Assembly: GCF_000187245.1 (NCBI RefSeq)
Contig: NC_027866.1
Location: 550,411 to 614,410 of the forward strand
Reading direction: 5' to 3'
Length of the DNA: 64,000 bases
Source of the DNA: Ogataea parapolymorpha DL-1
Taxonomy: Eukaryota; Ascomycota; Pichiomycetes; Pichiales; Pichiaceae
The notes under the pieces were generated by a model. It made no database searches, was not told the DNA's origin, and saw nothing but the letters and a program-made list of their open reading frames with translations. Shown one piece after another: positions 45,688 through 54,158 of the stretch. Each line of letters opens with the position of its first letter. The stretch's first letter is position 1. The position numbers were made by a program, and so were the translations under genes.

Positions 45688-46980
45688 ATGCTTTTCTCTC
45701 TTTTCCTGAGCGTCCATGCGCTTGCGGCACATGTGAGACTGGACCAGATTCCCGTCCAAGGCTCTATAGATGTGCCTTCTGCCCTCGTTAAAAAATACGA
45801 GGACACCAAAATCAAGTTTCTCGAGGACTACTATAAAGTAGACCAGGAAAACGCTCTCGTTTTTTCCTCCGACGTCCAACTTCCTGACGACCTGGCCTAT
45901 ATTGCGTCTCAGCAGATCAAGTACAGAGATCCCGATGACACGTCCGACCTGTATCCCGGCAAAAGCGACAGATACAACGGCATTTCGCAGGCAGGATACC
46001 TGACCTACGGACATCTTCCAATGGAGCAGCACTGTTTTGATCCAGAAAAGCTGGCCGACTTGGAGCTCGACATTGTTGTTCTTGGCGCTCCTTTTGACAC
46101 CGGAATCTCGTACAAGCCGGGCTCGCGGTTTGGACCAGACGCTATTAGACAGGGTACGAGAAAGTTTGCTCCGGCATATTCTCCATACAGAGAAGGATTA
46201 AACGTGTGGAATAACTGGGCCAAAATAGTGGACTGCGGCAACGTTCCGATGACGCCCTTGGACAACAGAGTTGCTCTTGACCAGTTATACCGGTCCGAAA
46301 GAGCTATTCTCAACCATTCGACCACAAAAGCCAATCCTGGAAAATATCCCCGGTTTCTGGCTCTGGGAGGCGACCATACCATCAGTTACTCGGGAATTCG
46401 TGCTGCTCACGAGAAATTCGGCAAAGTCAGCGTTCTGCATTTCGATGCTCATCTTGACACCGTCAATCCGTACTACATGAACCCAAATGTCACCGAGTAT
46501 GCTGCGCTGAACCATGGCACGTATTTATACTGGGCTCACAGAAAAGGCTGGACTGCTGACAACAATATCCACGCCGGACTGAGAGGATGGTACGAGGACA
46601 GAGGAGACCCTAGCCGCGATTACTCGGAGTCGAAGTTCGCCAAGATCATGGCCCGGGACGTGGACAAAATAGGTGTCCAGGGAATAATTGACAAAATTAA
46701 GGAAAGACTGGGCAACTCGCCAGTGTACATTAGCTTTGACATTGATGTTCTAGATCCTCCGTCTGCCCCGGGCACGGGATCTCTTGAGCCAGGCGGATGG
46801 TCTTCCAGAGAGCTACTCGAGATTATTGACGGTTTGGCGGGCCTTTACGTTGTTGGTGCCGACGTGACGGAAGTTTCTCCATGGGGCGATTCTACGAACG
46901 ACGTTACCTCCATCATGGCCGGAGAGGTTGCCCGGTCGATTCTGGGACTGATGGTTCTAACCCCGGAATTGAAGGAGTAA
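45688..46980 (+). CDS. Secreted ureohydrolase of the agmatinase/guanidinobutyrase type
   Basis: A 430-residue protein of the arginase superfamily, which hydrolyses a guanidino compound to urea and an amine using two Mn2+ ions. All metal ligand motifs are present: LALGGDHTISYSG (His), LHFDAHLDT (Asp-His-Asp) and YISFDIDVLDPPSAPGTG (Asp-Asp). SLEPGGWSSRELLEIIDGL and VVGADVTEVSPWGD also fit agmatinases. Residues 1-14 (MLFSLFLSVHALAA) form a short but convincing signal peptide, so secretion or vacuolar delivery is expected; several N-glycosylation sequons occur. Substrates could be agmatine or 4-guanidinobutyrate. Divergence from D-amino-acid oxidase suggests a nitrogen-scavenging pair. Confidence 0.85.
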   Translation: MLFSLFLSVHALAAHVRLDQIPVQGSIDVPSALVKKYEDTKIKFLEDYYKVDQENALVFSSDVQLPDDLAYIASQQIKYRDPDDTSDLYPGKSDRYNGISQAGYLTYGHLPMEQHCFDPEKLADLELDIVVLGAPFDTGISYKPGSRFGPDAIRQGTRKFAPAYSPYREGLNVWNNWAKIVDCGNVPMTPLDNRVALDQLYRSERAILNHSTTKANPGKYPRFLALGGDHTISYSGIRAAHEKFGKVSVLHFDAHLDTVNPYYMNPNVTEYAALNHGTYLYWAHRKGWTADNNIHAGLRGWYEDRGDPSRDYSESKFAKIMARDVDKIGVQGIIDKIKERLGNSPVYISFDIDVLDPPSAPGTGSLEPGGWSSRELLEIIDGLAGLYVVGADVTEVSPWGDSTNDVTSIMAGEVARSILGLMVLTPELKE

Positions 46981-47316
46981 ATAGATCCTGGTATAGCTGG
47001 GACACGAAGATGTTGCTCGTTCTGTTATATAGACCAAGAACCTAGATTGATCTTAAGATGAGATTGTGGAGTTGGTTGCAATGGGGTAAAAAGCACCTTT
47101 TGAAATACAACTAAATCGTGCGAATTGTCATACTTGTAGCACAGTACTTGTTAAATTATGTTAGAATCGAGATCTTACGAGGCTAGATAATTTAAACTAA
47201 GGTTGCTTTCACGTTCCAATCCAGTGCAGAAAAATGGCTGTTACAATCTCACTCAAGAAAAGCAGTTCACTTCCTTTGCAAGAACGCCCGTCAACTCACG
47301 TAGCCAAGAGTTTCTG

Positions 47317-47326
47317 GTCACGTGAC
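47317..47326. promoter_or_regulatory. Cbf1/E-box palindrome GTCACGTGAC
   Basis: A perfect 10-bp palindrome around CACGTG, the optimal site for Cbf1-type bHLH proteins. It lies 185 bp before a TATA element, but no gene is evident downstream on the plus strand. Confidence 0.45.
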
Positions 47327-47414
47327 ATGGACGAACGATTCGTGCTCTGGAAACTGCGTGCTGAAGGAGGCTGTATGTTGGGATAGTCGTGTCAGCTCTG
47401 TGTTTTGTAGAGGA

Positions 47415-47501
47415 TACAATGTGTTGGAAATCAGCAGGAAGGTCCCGAAAGAGTCGGATTCTTGCGATGAAATTAAAAATGGTTATAGTTTAAAATTCTG
47501 G
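47415..47501 (+). pseudogene. Possible J-domain relic
   Basis: The plus-strand translation contains YNVLEISRK, a short insertion, then DEIKNGYSLKFW. It resembles helix I-II of a J-domain and specifically the start of the J-protein 1.6 kb downstream ([23 protein letters not shown]). No HPD follows, and the surrounding frame (start only at GTG) has no other J-protein sequence. It may be a decayed tandem duplicate or a chance resemblance. Confidence 0.3.
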
Positions 47502-47790
47502 ACCGTTACTTATATAAGGGTTGAACAAATTGACCAGTATGGGTTACAAAATAAATGATGCCATTTATTAGTCGCTACACAAGAAGGCAGCAGAAGAGGG
47601 CATTGGAATGCTCATAACCAGAGCTAAACTGGGTGCGAACGGTGTGAACTGTATGAAGACTGATGTTGAATCGGTAAATCAACTTCTATTTGACTTCTAT
47701 ATTATCCTGAATATGTCTGCAGCGGTAGACTGACCGATCGATGAAAAGTTTGTACCAGAAATGTCAGCCTAAACTTTCCATGTGCTCGGT

Positions 47791-48324
47791 TCATAGTACT
47801 TTGTCGGAATGGAGGGCCTCACGGGATTTGATGAACTCACTTAGCTCCTCCCTCAACCAATGGGCTTCCTTTTCCATCACTTCCATAGATCTTGGTTTGC
47901 GGTCCTCGTCCCTGGCGACCTGCATTTTCTTCAGGGCAATCTGGAAGAAGCTATTGAGATCCTGTTCGTGCGACTCCAACAGTTCATAAATTCCATCTCC
48001 GTAACCATCGTTCAAATACCGTGGAATTATGTGGGTGTGCACATGGGGCACGGACTGTCCCGCTGCAACGCCGTCTTGCATGGCCAGATTCAGGGAGTCG
48101 GCCTTGTACACTTTCTCAATAAAGCTATGGATCAGCTGCACAGTCATGATATAGTCCACGCTTTCTTCAGGCGAGAGATCTTTGAGTCGTGGAACCACTC
48201 TCAGAGGAACGACCAGCACATGTCCAGGGACAATGGGTTTGAGGTTGACCAAGGCATAGGTGAATTTGGATTTGTAGAACACTTGGCTTGTGACGGGGAA
48301 TTTATAGAAGAAGATCTTCGACAT
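47791..48324 (-). CDS. HNT2: HIT-family diadenosine polyphosphate hydrolase (Ap3A hydrolase type)
   Basis: This Fhit-type enzyme cleaves Ap3A and related dinucleotides. The 177-residue protein has the expected fold: FPVTSQVFYKSKFTYALVNL, PIVPGHVLVVPLRVV, NLAMQDGVAAGQSVPHVHTH and the histidine triad HVHTHII, with the nucleophilic central histidine. The C-terminal part (RKPRSMEVMEKEAHWLREEL) matches the extension seen in yeast Hnt2. The ATG at 48324 aligns with the family start. The genes on both sides are separated from it by gene-poor DNA. Confidence 0.9.
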   Translation of the reverse strand: MSKIFFYKFPVTSQVFYKSKFTYALVNLKPIVPGHVLVVPLRVVPRLKDLSPEESVDYIMTVQLIHSFIEKVYKADSLNLAMQDGVAAGQSVPHVHTHIIPRYLNDGYGDGIYELLESHEQDLNSFFQIALKKMQVARDEDRKPRSMEVMEKEAHWLREELSEFIKSREALHSDKVL

Positions 48325-49093
48325 CTAGCAGGATGTACTGTGCTAAAAGGAACTTAATCAATAGATAAAATTATTTGGAGCTACTCAATTAATTATTTAA
48401 ATGTCAAAAAAGATCAGGAACCATGGTCGAGCACGACATTACGTAAGTGATTGGCCTCCTACACCGCTGTACTATTTTTCAACTGAGAGTCTTTGGCAAG
48501 CAGGTCAAGTGGTTTGGAGTCATATATGGCAGTGACAAAGGTTCAGTGACACGAAATAGTGGGACTACTCTCCGCTTTGCAGCAAATGACTACTAATGAA
48601 AGCAGAGCCAAAGGAGCACTAACTCAAGCATGCAAGGGTAGCTAGGATTATGTCGTGCTCTGTCTGAGTTGCTGCTGCAGATCAGTGGACTGGCGATGTT
48701 TTAGACTCGTTTCGTAGATCAGTGAATTTCTCTTATCGCATGAGTAGCAGATTTGATATAGTATCCTTCTTTTCAGAAGCATGGATTTTCTCAGAAAGGA
48801 GCGCACTCATTCGGGCTCATTCCAATGATTCGTTTGTTCTCTTCGTCTGCTTAAATACCGAACCACAAATCTTATAATCAGGAAAGGATCACCTTAATAT
48901 TCTACACTCCATCTAATTGCTGCCCTAATTCCTTTTGATCTAGACTAAGCTGCACCTGGTCTTAGTGGCAAATGACTTAGATACAGGTGAATAAAGCGAT
49001 CACATTACGTAGTAAACTATCCAAAAAAATCTCCTATCGTCACCCCCAATATTTTTCTCTAAAATAAATGCAAAATAAATTATTCTATGTTGC
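48325..49093. other. Gene-poor region, 769 bp, between HNT2 and the J-protein gene
   Basis: No intact gene was recognised. An ATG at 48401 opens a 44-codon frame whose first 14 codons are basic (MSKKIRNHGRARHY) and are followed at once by GTAAGT at 48443. A second ATG at 48423 in another frame also runs into that site. A CACTAACTCAAG sequence lies about 180 bp downstream, but no coding exon follows it. No tRNA or snRNA fold was seen. Confidence 0.45.
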
Positions 49094-50506
49094 ATGAGTA
49101 TAAACCATTACGAGGTGCTGGAGATTTCCAGAAATGCAACCGATGCTGAGATCAAAAAATCCTACCGACGGCTGGCGCTGAAGTACCATCCAGACAAGAA
49201 CAAAAGTGCCTCGGCGGAGGAAAAATTCAAGCAGATAAACGATAGCTATGGCGTTCTGTCAGATCCCGTCAAGAAAGCCGAGTTTGATAAAACTTATACG
49301 CCACGAACCACGCACAGCTACTCGTTTACTCCAAAGGCCTCGAAACAACCGTCAGCGTACGACGAGTACGAGCGAGCAAGACGACAGTTTGAAGAGTTCA
49401 AGAAGAGACAACAGCAGGAGCGGAAGGCACGTGAGGAGGCCCATAGAAAACAGGCGGACGACTGGGCCAACAAGTGGAATTACACAGATAGTTTTTACCA
49501 TTACAGTAGATATTCGTCCGACCGTCATGAAACACACAGAAAATATACTCAGGAAAGCCATTCCACGAACGGTTCCAGCGGGTGGCGGAAAACCAGCTCG
49601 TCCTATTCGTTCACTCCCGGAGAGAAGACGTACCCCGGATCGATGCCAAAGACCGAAAAGCCAAGCAAATGGACGGACAAGGAGCAAAAACCGCGAATGA
49701 GCACAGATTTTGCGGATATTCTTAAAGATTTCAGTACTCCCGAGTTTAAATTCGAAGACAGCACCGGTCCCAAAACTGCCTCGTTTAATGGAACTCCCGA
49801 AGACCCCATAATACTCGACAGTGGGACGAAAGAAGATCCCATTGTGGTGGACGATCCACCTTCGCGTACACATAGCCCCAAAAAGCCCAAGCAGCGATTT
49901 TGGAAGCCTGGCTCGCATCAACGATTCACAAATAGAACAGCTATGGAGGAGGAGGGAGAACAGAGAGCGCATAAGGCACAGATGGAAGACCCCGACGACG
50001 AGAAGTTCAAAATACATGTCGACAATGTTCCTCCTTTCACTCAGACAAACGGCAATTTCAACATGTCAGCCATGGGAGAAAGTCTTGGGGTGGACGCTGA
50101 CATGAGTGTGGACGAGGAAAAGGACATGCAGTCCGAGGAACCTGATGCAAATGTGCCTTCTATTACATTATCAGATCTCCAGTGCAACGAAGCAGATATA
50201 GTCCACATTTCTCCGCCACCTTTCCCCGAATTCGGGCTGGCCACACGCGAGCAACTACAACACCGCATGCAAGAATACTTGATTCAGGTTTTCAATTACC
50301 AGCATTTAATGGCCAAATACCACCAGGCACGACAGGAAGCCAACGCTAAGTGTCTGGACCGAATAGTGGCAAACAAGGCCAATTTCCAGACGTATTTGCA
50401 AAGTTTCCGCTTTGATGAGGTGCTAAACACTGCGCACACGCAGTTTCTGCTAGGACACGCAGAGGTGTTGCAACGCTACGAGCTCGAACTGTCCAAGTAC
50501 GCCTGA
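49094..50506 (+). CDS. J-domain co-chaperone with SUMO-interacting-like motifs
   Basis: A 470-residue class C J-protein. The J-domain occupies residues 4-70 ([31 protein letters not shown] with HPD at 32-34, [19 protein letters not shown]), so it should stimulate Hsp70 ATPase. A Tyr/Ser/Lys-rich middle region follows, with no zinc-finger or G/F-rich domain. Around residues 236-253 two similar segments, EDPIILDS and EDPIVVDD, have the hydrophobic-core-plus-acid form of SUMO-interacting motifs. The C-terminal 95 residues ([20 protein letters not shown] onward) are helical and probably a dimerising or client-binding domain. A nuclear, SUMO-linked chaperone role is suggested. No exact ortholog was recognised. 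Confidence 0.85.
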   Translation: MSINHYEVLEISRNATDAEIKKSYRRLALKYHPDKNKSASAEEKFKQINDSYGVLSDPVKKAEFDKTYTPRTTHSYSFTPKASKQPSAYDEYERARRQFEEFKKRQQQERKAREEAHRKQADDWANKWNYTDSFYHYSRYSSDRHETHRKYTQESHSTNGSSGWRKTSSSYSFTPGEKTYPGSMPKTEKPSKWTDKEQKPRMSTDFADILKDFSTPEFKFEDSTGPKTASFNGTPEDPIILDSGTKEDPIVVDDPPSRTHSPKKPKQRFWKPGSHQRFTNRTAMEEEGEQRAHKAQMEDPDDEKFKIHVDNVPPFTQTNGNFNMSAMGESLGVDADMSVDEEKDMQSEEPDANVPSITLSDLQCNEADIVHISPPPFPEFGLATREQLQHRMQEYLIQVFNYQHLMAKYHQARQEANAKCLDRIVANKANFQTYLQSFRFDEVLNTAHTQFLLGHAEVLQRYELELSKYA

Positions 50507-50568
50507 CCCGGTGTACGGGTGTGTATAATAATTAATTTTGTACAAAAAACAAGTTCAAACATTACACG

Positions 50569-51042
50569 ATGAACAGCGGAGCAGGGAACGAGGAGGTTCC
50601 TCGCGATGTGCGTCTGTTGCACCTGATTTTTGCCACTCAGGGAATTCAGTCGTACCAGGACCATGTGCCTCTCCAGTTGATGGATTTCGCGTACAGATAC
50701 ACCTGTGGAATTCTACAAGATGCGGTGTTGTACAACGACCATGCGTACGCGAGCGCCAATGGAGGTGCCTCTGCCGGGATGTCGAATGCGCCGCTCTCAA
50801 ATGAGGATATCAGATTGGCTATTGCTGCTCGCACAAACTACCAATTCAAGCCTGTTCCTCCGAAGAAGCTTTTGTTGAAACTGGCTGCCGAAAGAAACGA
50901 GAAGCCCTTGCCGCCAGTTATGCCTGCGTGGGGTGTGCGCTTACCTCCGGAGAAGTACTGTCTGACGGCCAAGGACTGGGAGTTGGACGAGGAGGAGGAT
51001 GAGGGGCCCGAAGGAGAGTCCAAGCGACAGAGGACGCAATGA
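50569..51042 (+). CDS. TAF9: TFIID/SAGA subunit Taf9
   Basis: Taf9 is an H3-like histone-fold subunit shared by TFIID and SAGA and pairs with Taf6. The 157-residue protein shows the family start PRDVRLLHLIFATQGIQSYQ, followed by the histone fold (VPLQLMDFAYRYTCGILQDA, NDHAYASA, LSNEDIRLAIAART) up to about residue 90 and then the conserved YQFKPVPPKKLLLKLAAERN. The C-terminus is acidic. The gene begins 62 bp after the J-protein stop on the same strand. The ATG at 50569 aligns with the family N-terminus. Confidence 0.93.
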   Translation: MNSGAGNEEVPRDVRLLHLIFATQGIQSYQDHVPLQLMDFAYRYTCGILQDAVLYNDHAYASANGGASAGMSNAPLSNEDIRLAIAARTNYQFKPVPPKKLLLKLAAERNEKPLPPVMPAWGVRLPPEKYCLTAKDWELDEEEDEGPEGESKRQRTQ

Positions 51043-51181
51043 ATACCCTTACAACCTTGTGGCAGGACACACAGCAGAGATTCTGGTTCCGCGACTGCTA
51101 CAAATTCGTTTGTCAGGGACGGCATAAATCGAGGTGTCCATAATTAAATATTTTTATTTGTACATTACAAGTGTTATTTTT

Positions 51182-53158
51182 ATGACTTTTGTTACGCAGG
51201 GCTCAATCCCAGAGTAAGTAGATAAATGGCTTCTGTCTAACTCCAGGGTCGTCGAAAAGACCATTGGCGAGAGCCTGGACGAGAGAACGTCCATTCTCGA
51301 GAATATCAGCGATCTGGGTCCCCCAGATATGGTGCATCTGAAGAAACACAACAGCTCTTCCGGTTCAAAACATCCATATTTGGGCACGTTTCTGTACTAC
51401 ACGGGGGCCGACGTGTCGAATTCTGCCACCATTGCGGCTCTTTTGAACTCGCTGAGCAACATCATTGGCGAAGAGCCCCAAATCTGGTTCGGGAAAGAAA
51501 AACACTGGAAAGTGACCGAGGCAACCTACTGTACCTACAACGTGTTCAGCAAAGTTGATGTCCGGGTCACTTGCAAGTTCCCGGGCCAAGTGGAATCGTA
51601 CATGATTGACGGGCTGGGGAACAAAGTGAACGAAACCGATCGACTGTGGACTGAGACATTTGTCAGTGCGGTTGTGCGTGCTTTGATTAGTGCCGACGCC
51701 GACGTGGACGATTTCACGTCTGTGGTGGAGATTCGCAAGATCAATCCATTTCTCAATAAGGAGTGCGCGTCTTTGTTTGTGAAGGGGTTCGAGGAACTGT
51801 ATAACGAGGGCCCTAAACTCGGGTGTTCTGAAGATCTCCAGGTGCCAACCAGATGCAACAATTATTTGGTGGACGCTTTTGTCAAGTGTATTCAGTTGAC
51901 AGGTATGTGGGAGGAAGGAATTGCAATTCTCAACAGAATCACACAGGAAGACCACACGGCTTCGTATTTGATTGCCAAACTGTACCTGCTCAACAACCAA
52001 GAAATAAAAGCCGTCAAGGTGATGTACGATACTATCAAGCTTAACCCGCTGGATGGCGAGATGCTCACTCTGCAGGCCCAATACTGCCTGAACAAGAAAA
52101 AGCTGGATCTGGCTCTTCCAATTGCCATTAAGGCGGTCAACAGCACTCCATCGTACTTCAAGCCGTGGTCTGTCCTGGTGGAGGCATACATTCAAAAAGG
52201 AGACTATGAAAAGGCGCTTCTCACACTGAACTCGTGCCCCATGGTTACTCATAAAGACAAATTTGTGCTGAAAAGAGTCAACAATCCGCAGCCTGAGGAT
52301 CTGCATCTTCCTCTTCCAATGGATGTCACGCTTCCCAATGTGACCAGTCTGAGCTCGCTGGACATTGCTGCAGAGCACGAGAAGGTCGACCACAATCTGC
52401 TGAATCTGGCTGCGGCCAATTTGAAGTCGACTTTCGCCAAAGCGTACAAGCTGCTGACAGACATAGTTTTGGAGACCGGCTGGGAGTCACTTCTGAAATA
52501 CCGTACCAAAGTGTTTGTGATGGAGGACGAGTTCAAGAAGGAAAATGCACAGCCAAGCCTGGACAGCAGCTCTGGCTCGTCAGAAGCCGCGAACGGGTCT
52601 GCTGGGTCCCAGTTCAAAAAGAAGCGTCTTTGCGAAAGATGGCTCGACAATCTATTCATGCTTCTGTACGAGGACTTGAGGACTTACACGATGTATCGTG
52701 CGCAGGTGATGCATTTTGAAGCCCAGCAGCTGGATCTCGAGAAAACGACGTTGGAATGGGAGCTTCTGGGACTTGTCTCGGAGCGGCTGGGCCACCAGAG
52801 AGAGGCTGCCCAATGCTACGAGAAGGGCCTTGGCCTGCGGTTTGCTGTGCGCAGCTCCAAAAAATTACTAGACTATTACACCGAACAGAAGAAGAGGACG
52901 GCAAGCTTGGAGGCACTCAACAAGCTGAATGATCAGATTCTGGATCTGGTGGTCAATCTGACCGTGTGGTTCCACAGATGGTACTGCTCGTTCTCGCCGA
53001 AGATGATTCTTGCCCTGTCGGGTCTGATCAACGAAGTTGGGCGCACTAAGGTGGAGAACGAGATCAAGGTCAAATACAAGAACAACCGTGGCGTCTACGA
53101 TCTTGTCCGCGACAATATTCTGTATTTGGAGGAGTACGGGCTGATTGAGAACGATTGA
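51182..53158 (+). CDS. BUD7: Exomer cargo-adaptor (ChAP) subunit of the Bud7/Bch1 family, spliced
   Basis: ChAPs bind Chs5 and Arf1 at the trans-Golgi network to form exomer, which exports selected plasma-membrane proteins such as chitin synthase III. Exon 1 is 51182-51213 and exon 2 is 51247-53158. The spliced start MTFVTQGSIPEVVEKTIGES leads into SDLGPPDMVHLKKHN, which matches the Bud7/Bch1 N-terminus. Tetratricopeptide-like repeats follow (about 200-330: GMWEEGIAILNRITQEDHTA, EIKAVKVMYDTIKLNPLDGE, KLDLALPIAIKAVNSTPSYF, KGDYEKALLTLNSCP). The C-terminal WFHRWYCSFSPKMILALSGL block is also family-typical. The 647-residue product is shorter than Saccharomyces Bud7. Bch1 and Bud7 cannot be separated here. 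Confidence 0.88.
51214..51246 (+). other. 33-nt intron of BUD7/BCH1
   Basis: The intron starts GTAAGT and ends GTCTAACTCCAG, 6 nt from the branch A to the acceptor. It interrupts a glutamate codon, and splicing joins an otherwise isolated 10-codon first exon to the conserved frame. Confidence 0.85.
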
Positions 53159-53225
53159 AAATTGGCCACCTCACACCAAAGGGTGAAAATAAATGTTTGT
53201 TGTTATATTTAATAAATAGACACAA

Positions 53226-54137
53226 ATGGTGAGTAAATCATTTTCCAAGTGCTAACTCCAGGTGACAATTGGCAACGCGCATGACGATCTGATTCACGAC
53301 GCCGTGTTAGACTACTACGGGAAAAGACTGGCGACGTGCTCGTCGGACAAGACGATCAAGATCTTTGAAGTCGACGGCGAGAACCACAAGCTAGTGGAGA
53401 CGCTGAAGGGCCACGACGGGCCTGTTTGGCAGGTCGCGTGGGCCCATCCGAAATTTGGCGTGATACTCGCCTCTTGTTCGTACGACGGTAAGGCTCTCAT
53501 CTGGAAAGAAGAGAACGGAGTGTGGTCGAACATTGCAGAGCACGGTGTGCACCAAGCCTCGGTGAACAGCGTTTCGTGGGCACCAAGCGAGTACGGTGCA
53601 GTGCTTCTGTGCACATCTAGTGACGGCAAGGCCTCTGTGGTGGAGTTCATGGAAGACGGGTCACAAAAGACAATGGTGTTCCAGGCACATGCCATCGGAG
53701 CTAACGCGGGTTCGTGGGCGCCACCACACAAGGACAACATCAAGGAAAGACGATTCGTGACCGGCGGATGCGACAACCTGGTCAAAATATGGAAATTCGA
53801 CCCGCAAGTCAATAATTATGTCGAGGAGGCCGTGCTCGCCGGCCACACAGATTGGGTCAGAGACGTGGCCTGGTCGTCGTCCCTGCTCTCAAAGTCATAT
53901 ATTGCATCTGCGTCACAAGATAGAACTGTTCTGATATGGACCAACGACACGGTTGGCGGCACGTCGCCATGGAAGAAACAGCTCCTGACCGAGGAAAAAT
54001 TCCCTGACGTGTGCTGGAGAGCCAGCTGGTCGCTCAGCGGCAACGTGCTTGCCATCAGTGGTGGAGACAACAAGGTGACGCTATGGAAGGAGAACCTGTC
54101 AGGAAAATGGGAATCTGCCGGTGAAGTCGACCAGTAA
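53226..54137 (+). CDS. SEC13: COPII coat and nucleoporin Sec13, spliced after the ATG
   Basis: Sec13 forms the outer COPII cage with Sec31 and is also part of the Nup84 complex and SEA complex. Exon 1 is only the start codon (53226-53228); exon 2 is 53262-54137. The 292-residue WD40 protein follows yeast Sec13 nearly throughout: [103 protein letters not shown] and [20 protein letters not shown]. Without splicing, exon 2 would start at GTG. The stop is 21 bp from that of the convergent HRD3, a partner process in ER quality control. Confidence 0.96.
53229..53261 (+). other. 33-nt intron directly after the SEC13 start codon
   Basis: The intron starts GTGAGT and ends TGCTAACTCCAG, 6 nt from branch A to acceptor. 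The retained form would put an in-frame stop (TAA) soon after the ATG, so splicing decides whether Sec13 is made. Confidence 0.9.
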
Positions 54138-54158
54138 TCTTACATACTAATTAACATG

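Larger units (their letters stand above)
46981..47790. other. Gene-poor region, 810 bp, with promoter-like elements and possible relics
   Basis: No intact gene was recognised. The stretch contains the 10-bp palindrome GTCACGTGAC at 47317-47326 (Cbf1-type E-box) and a TATATAAG at 47511-47518. Downstream lies a short ATG frame (47539-47571) that stops at TAG and then stays open for 53 more codons to 47733. A segment at 47415-47501 has a J-domain-like translation. Base composition is more AT rich than the flanking genes. Confidence 0.5.
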
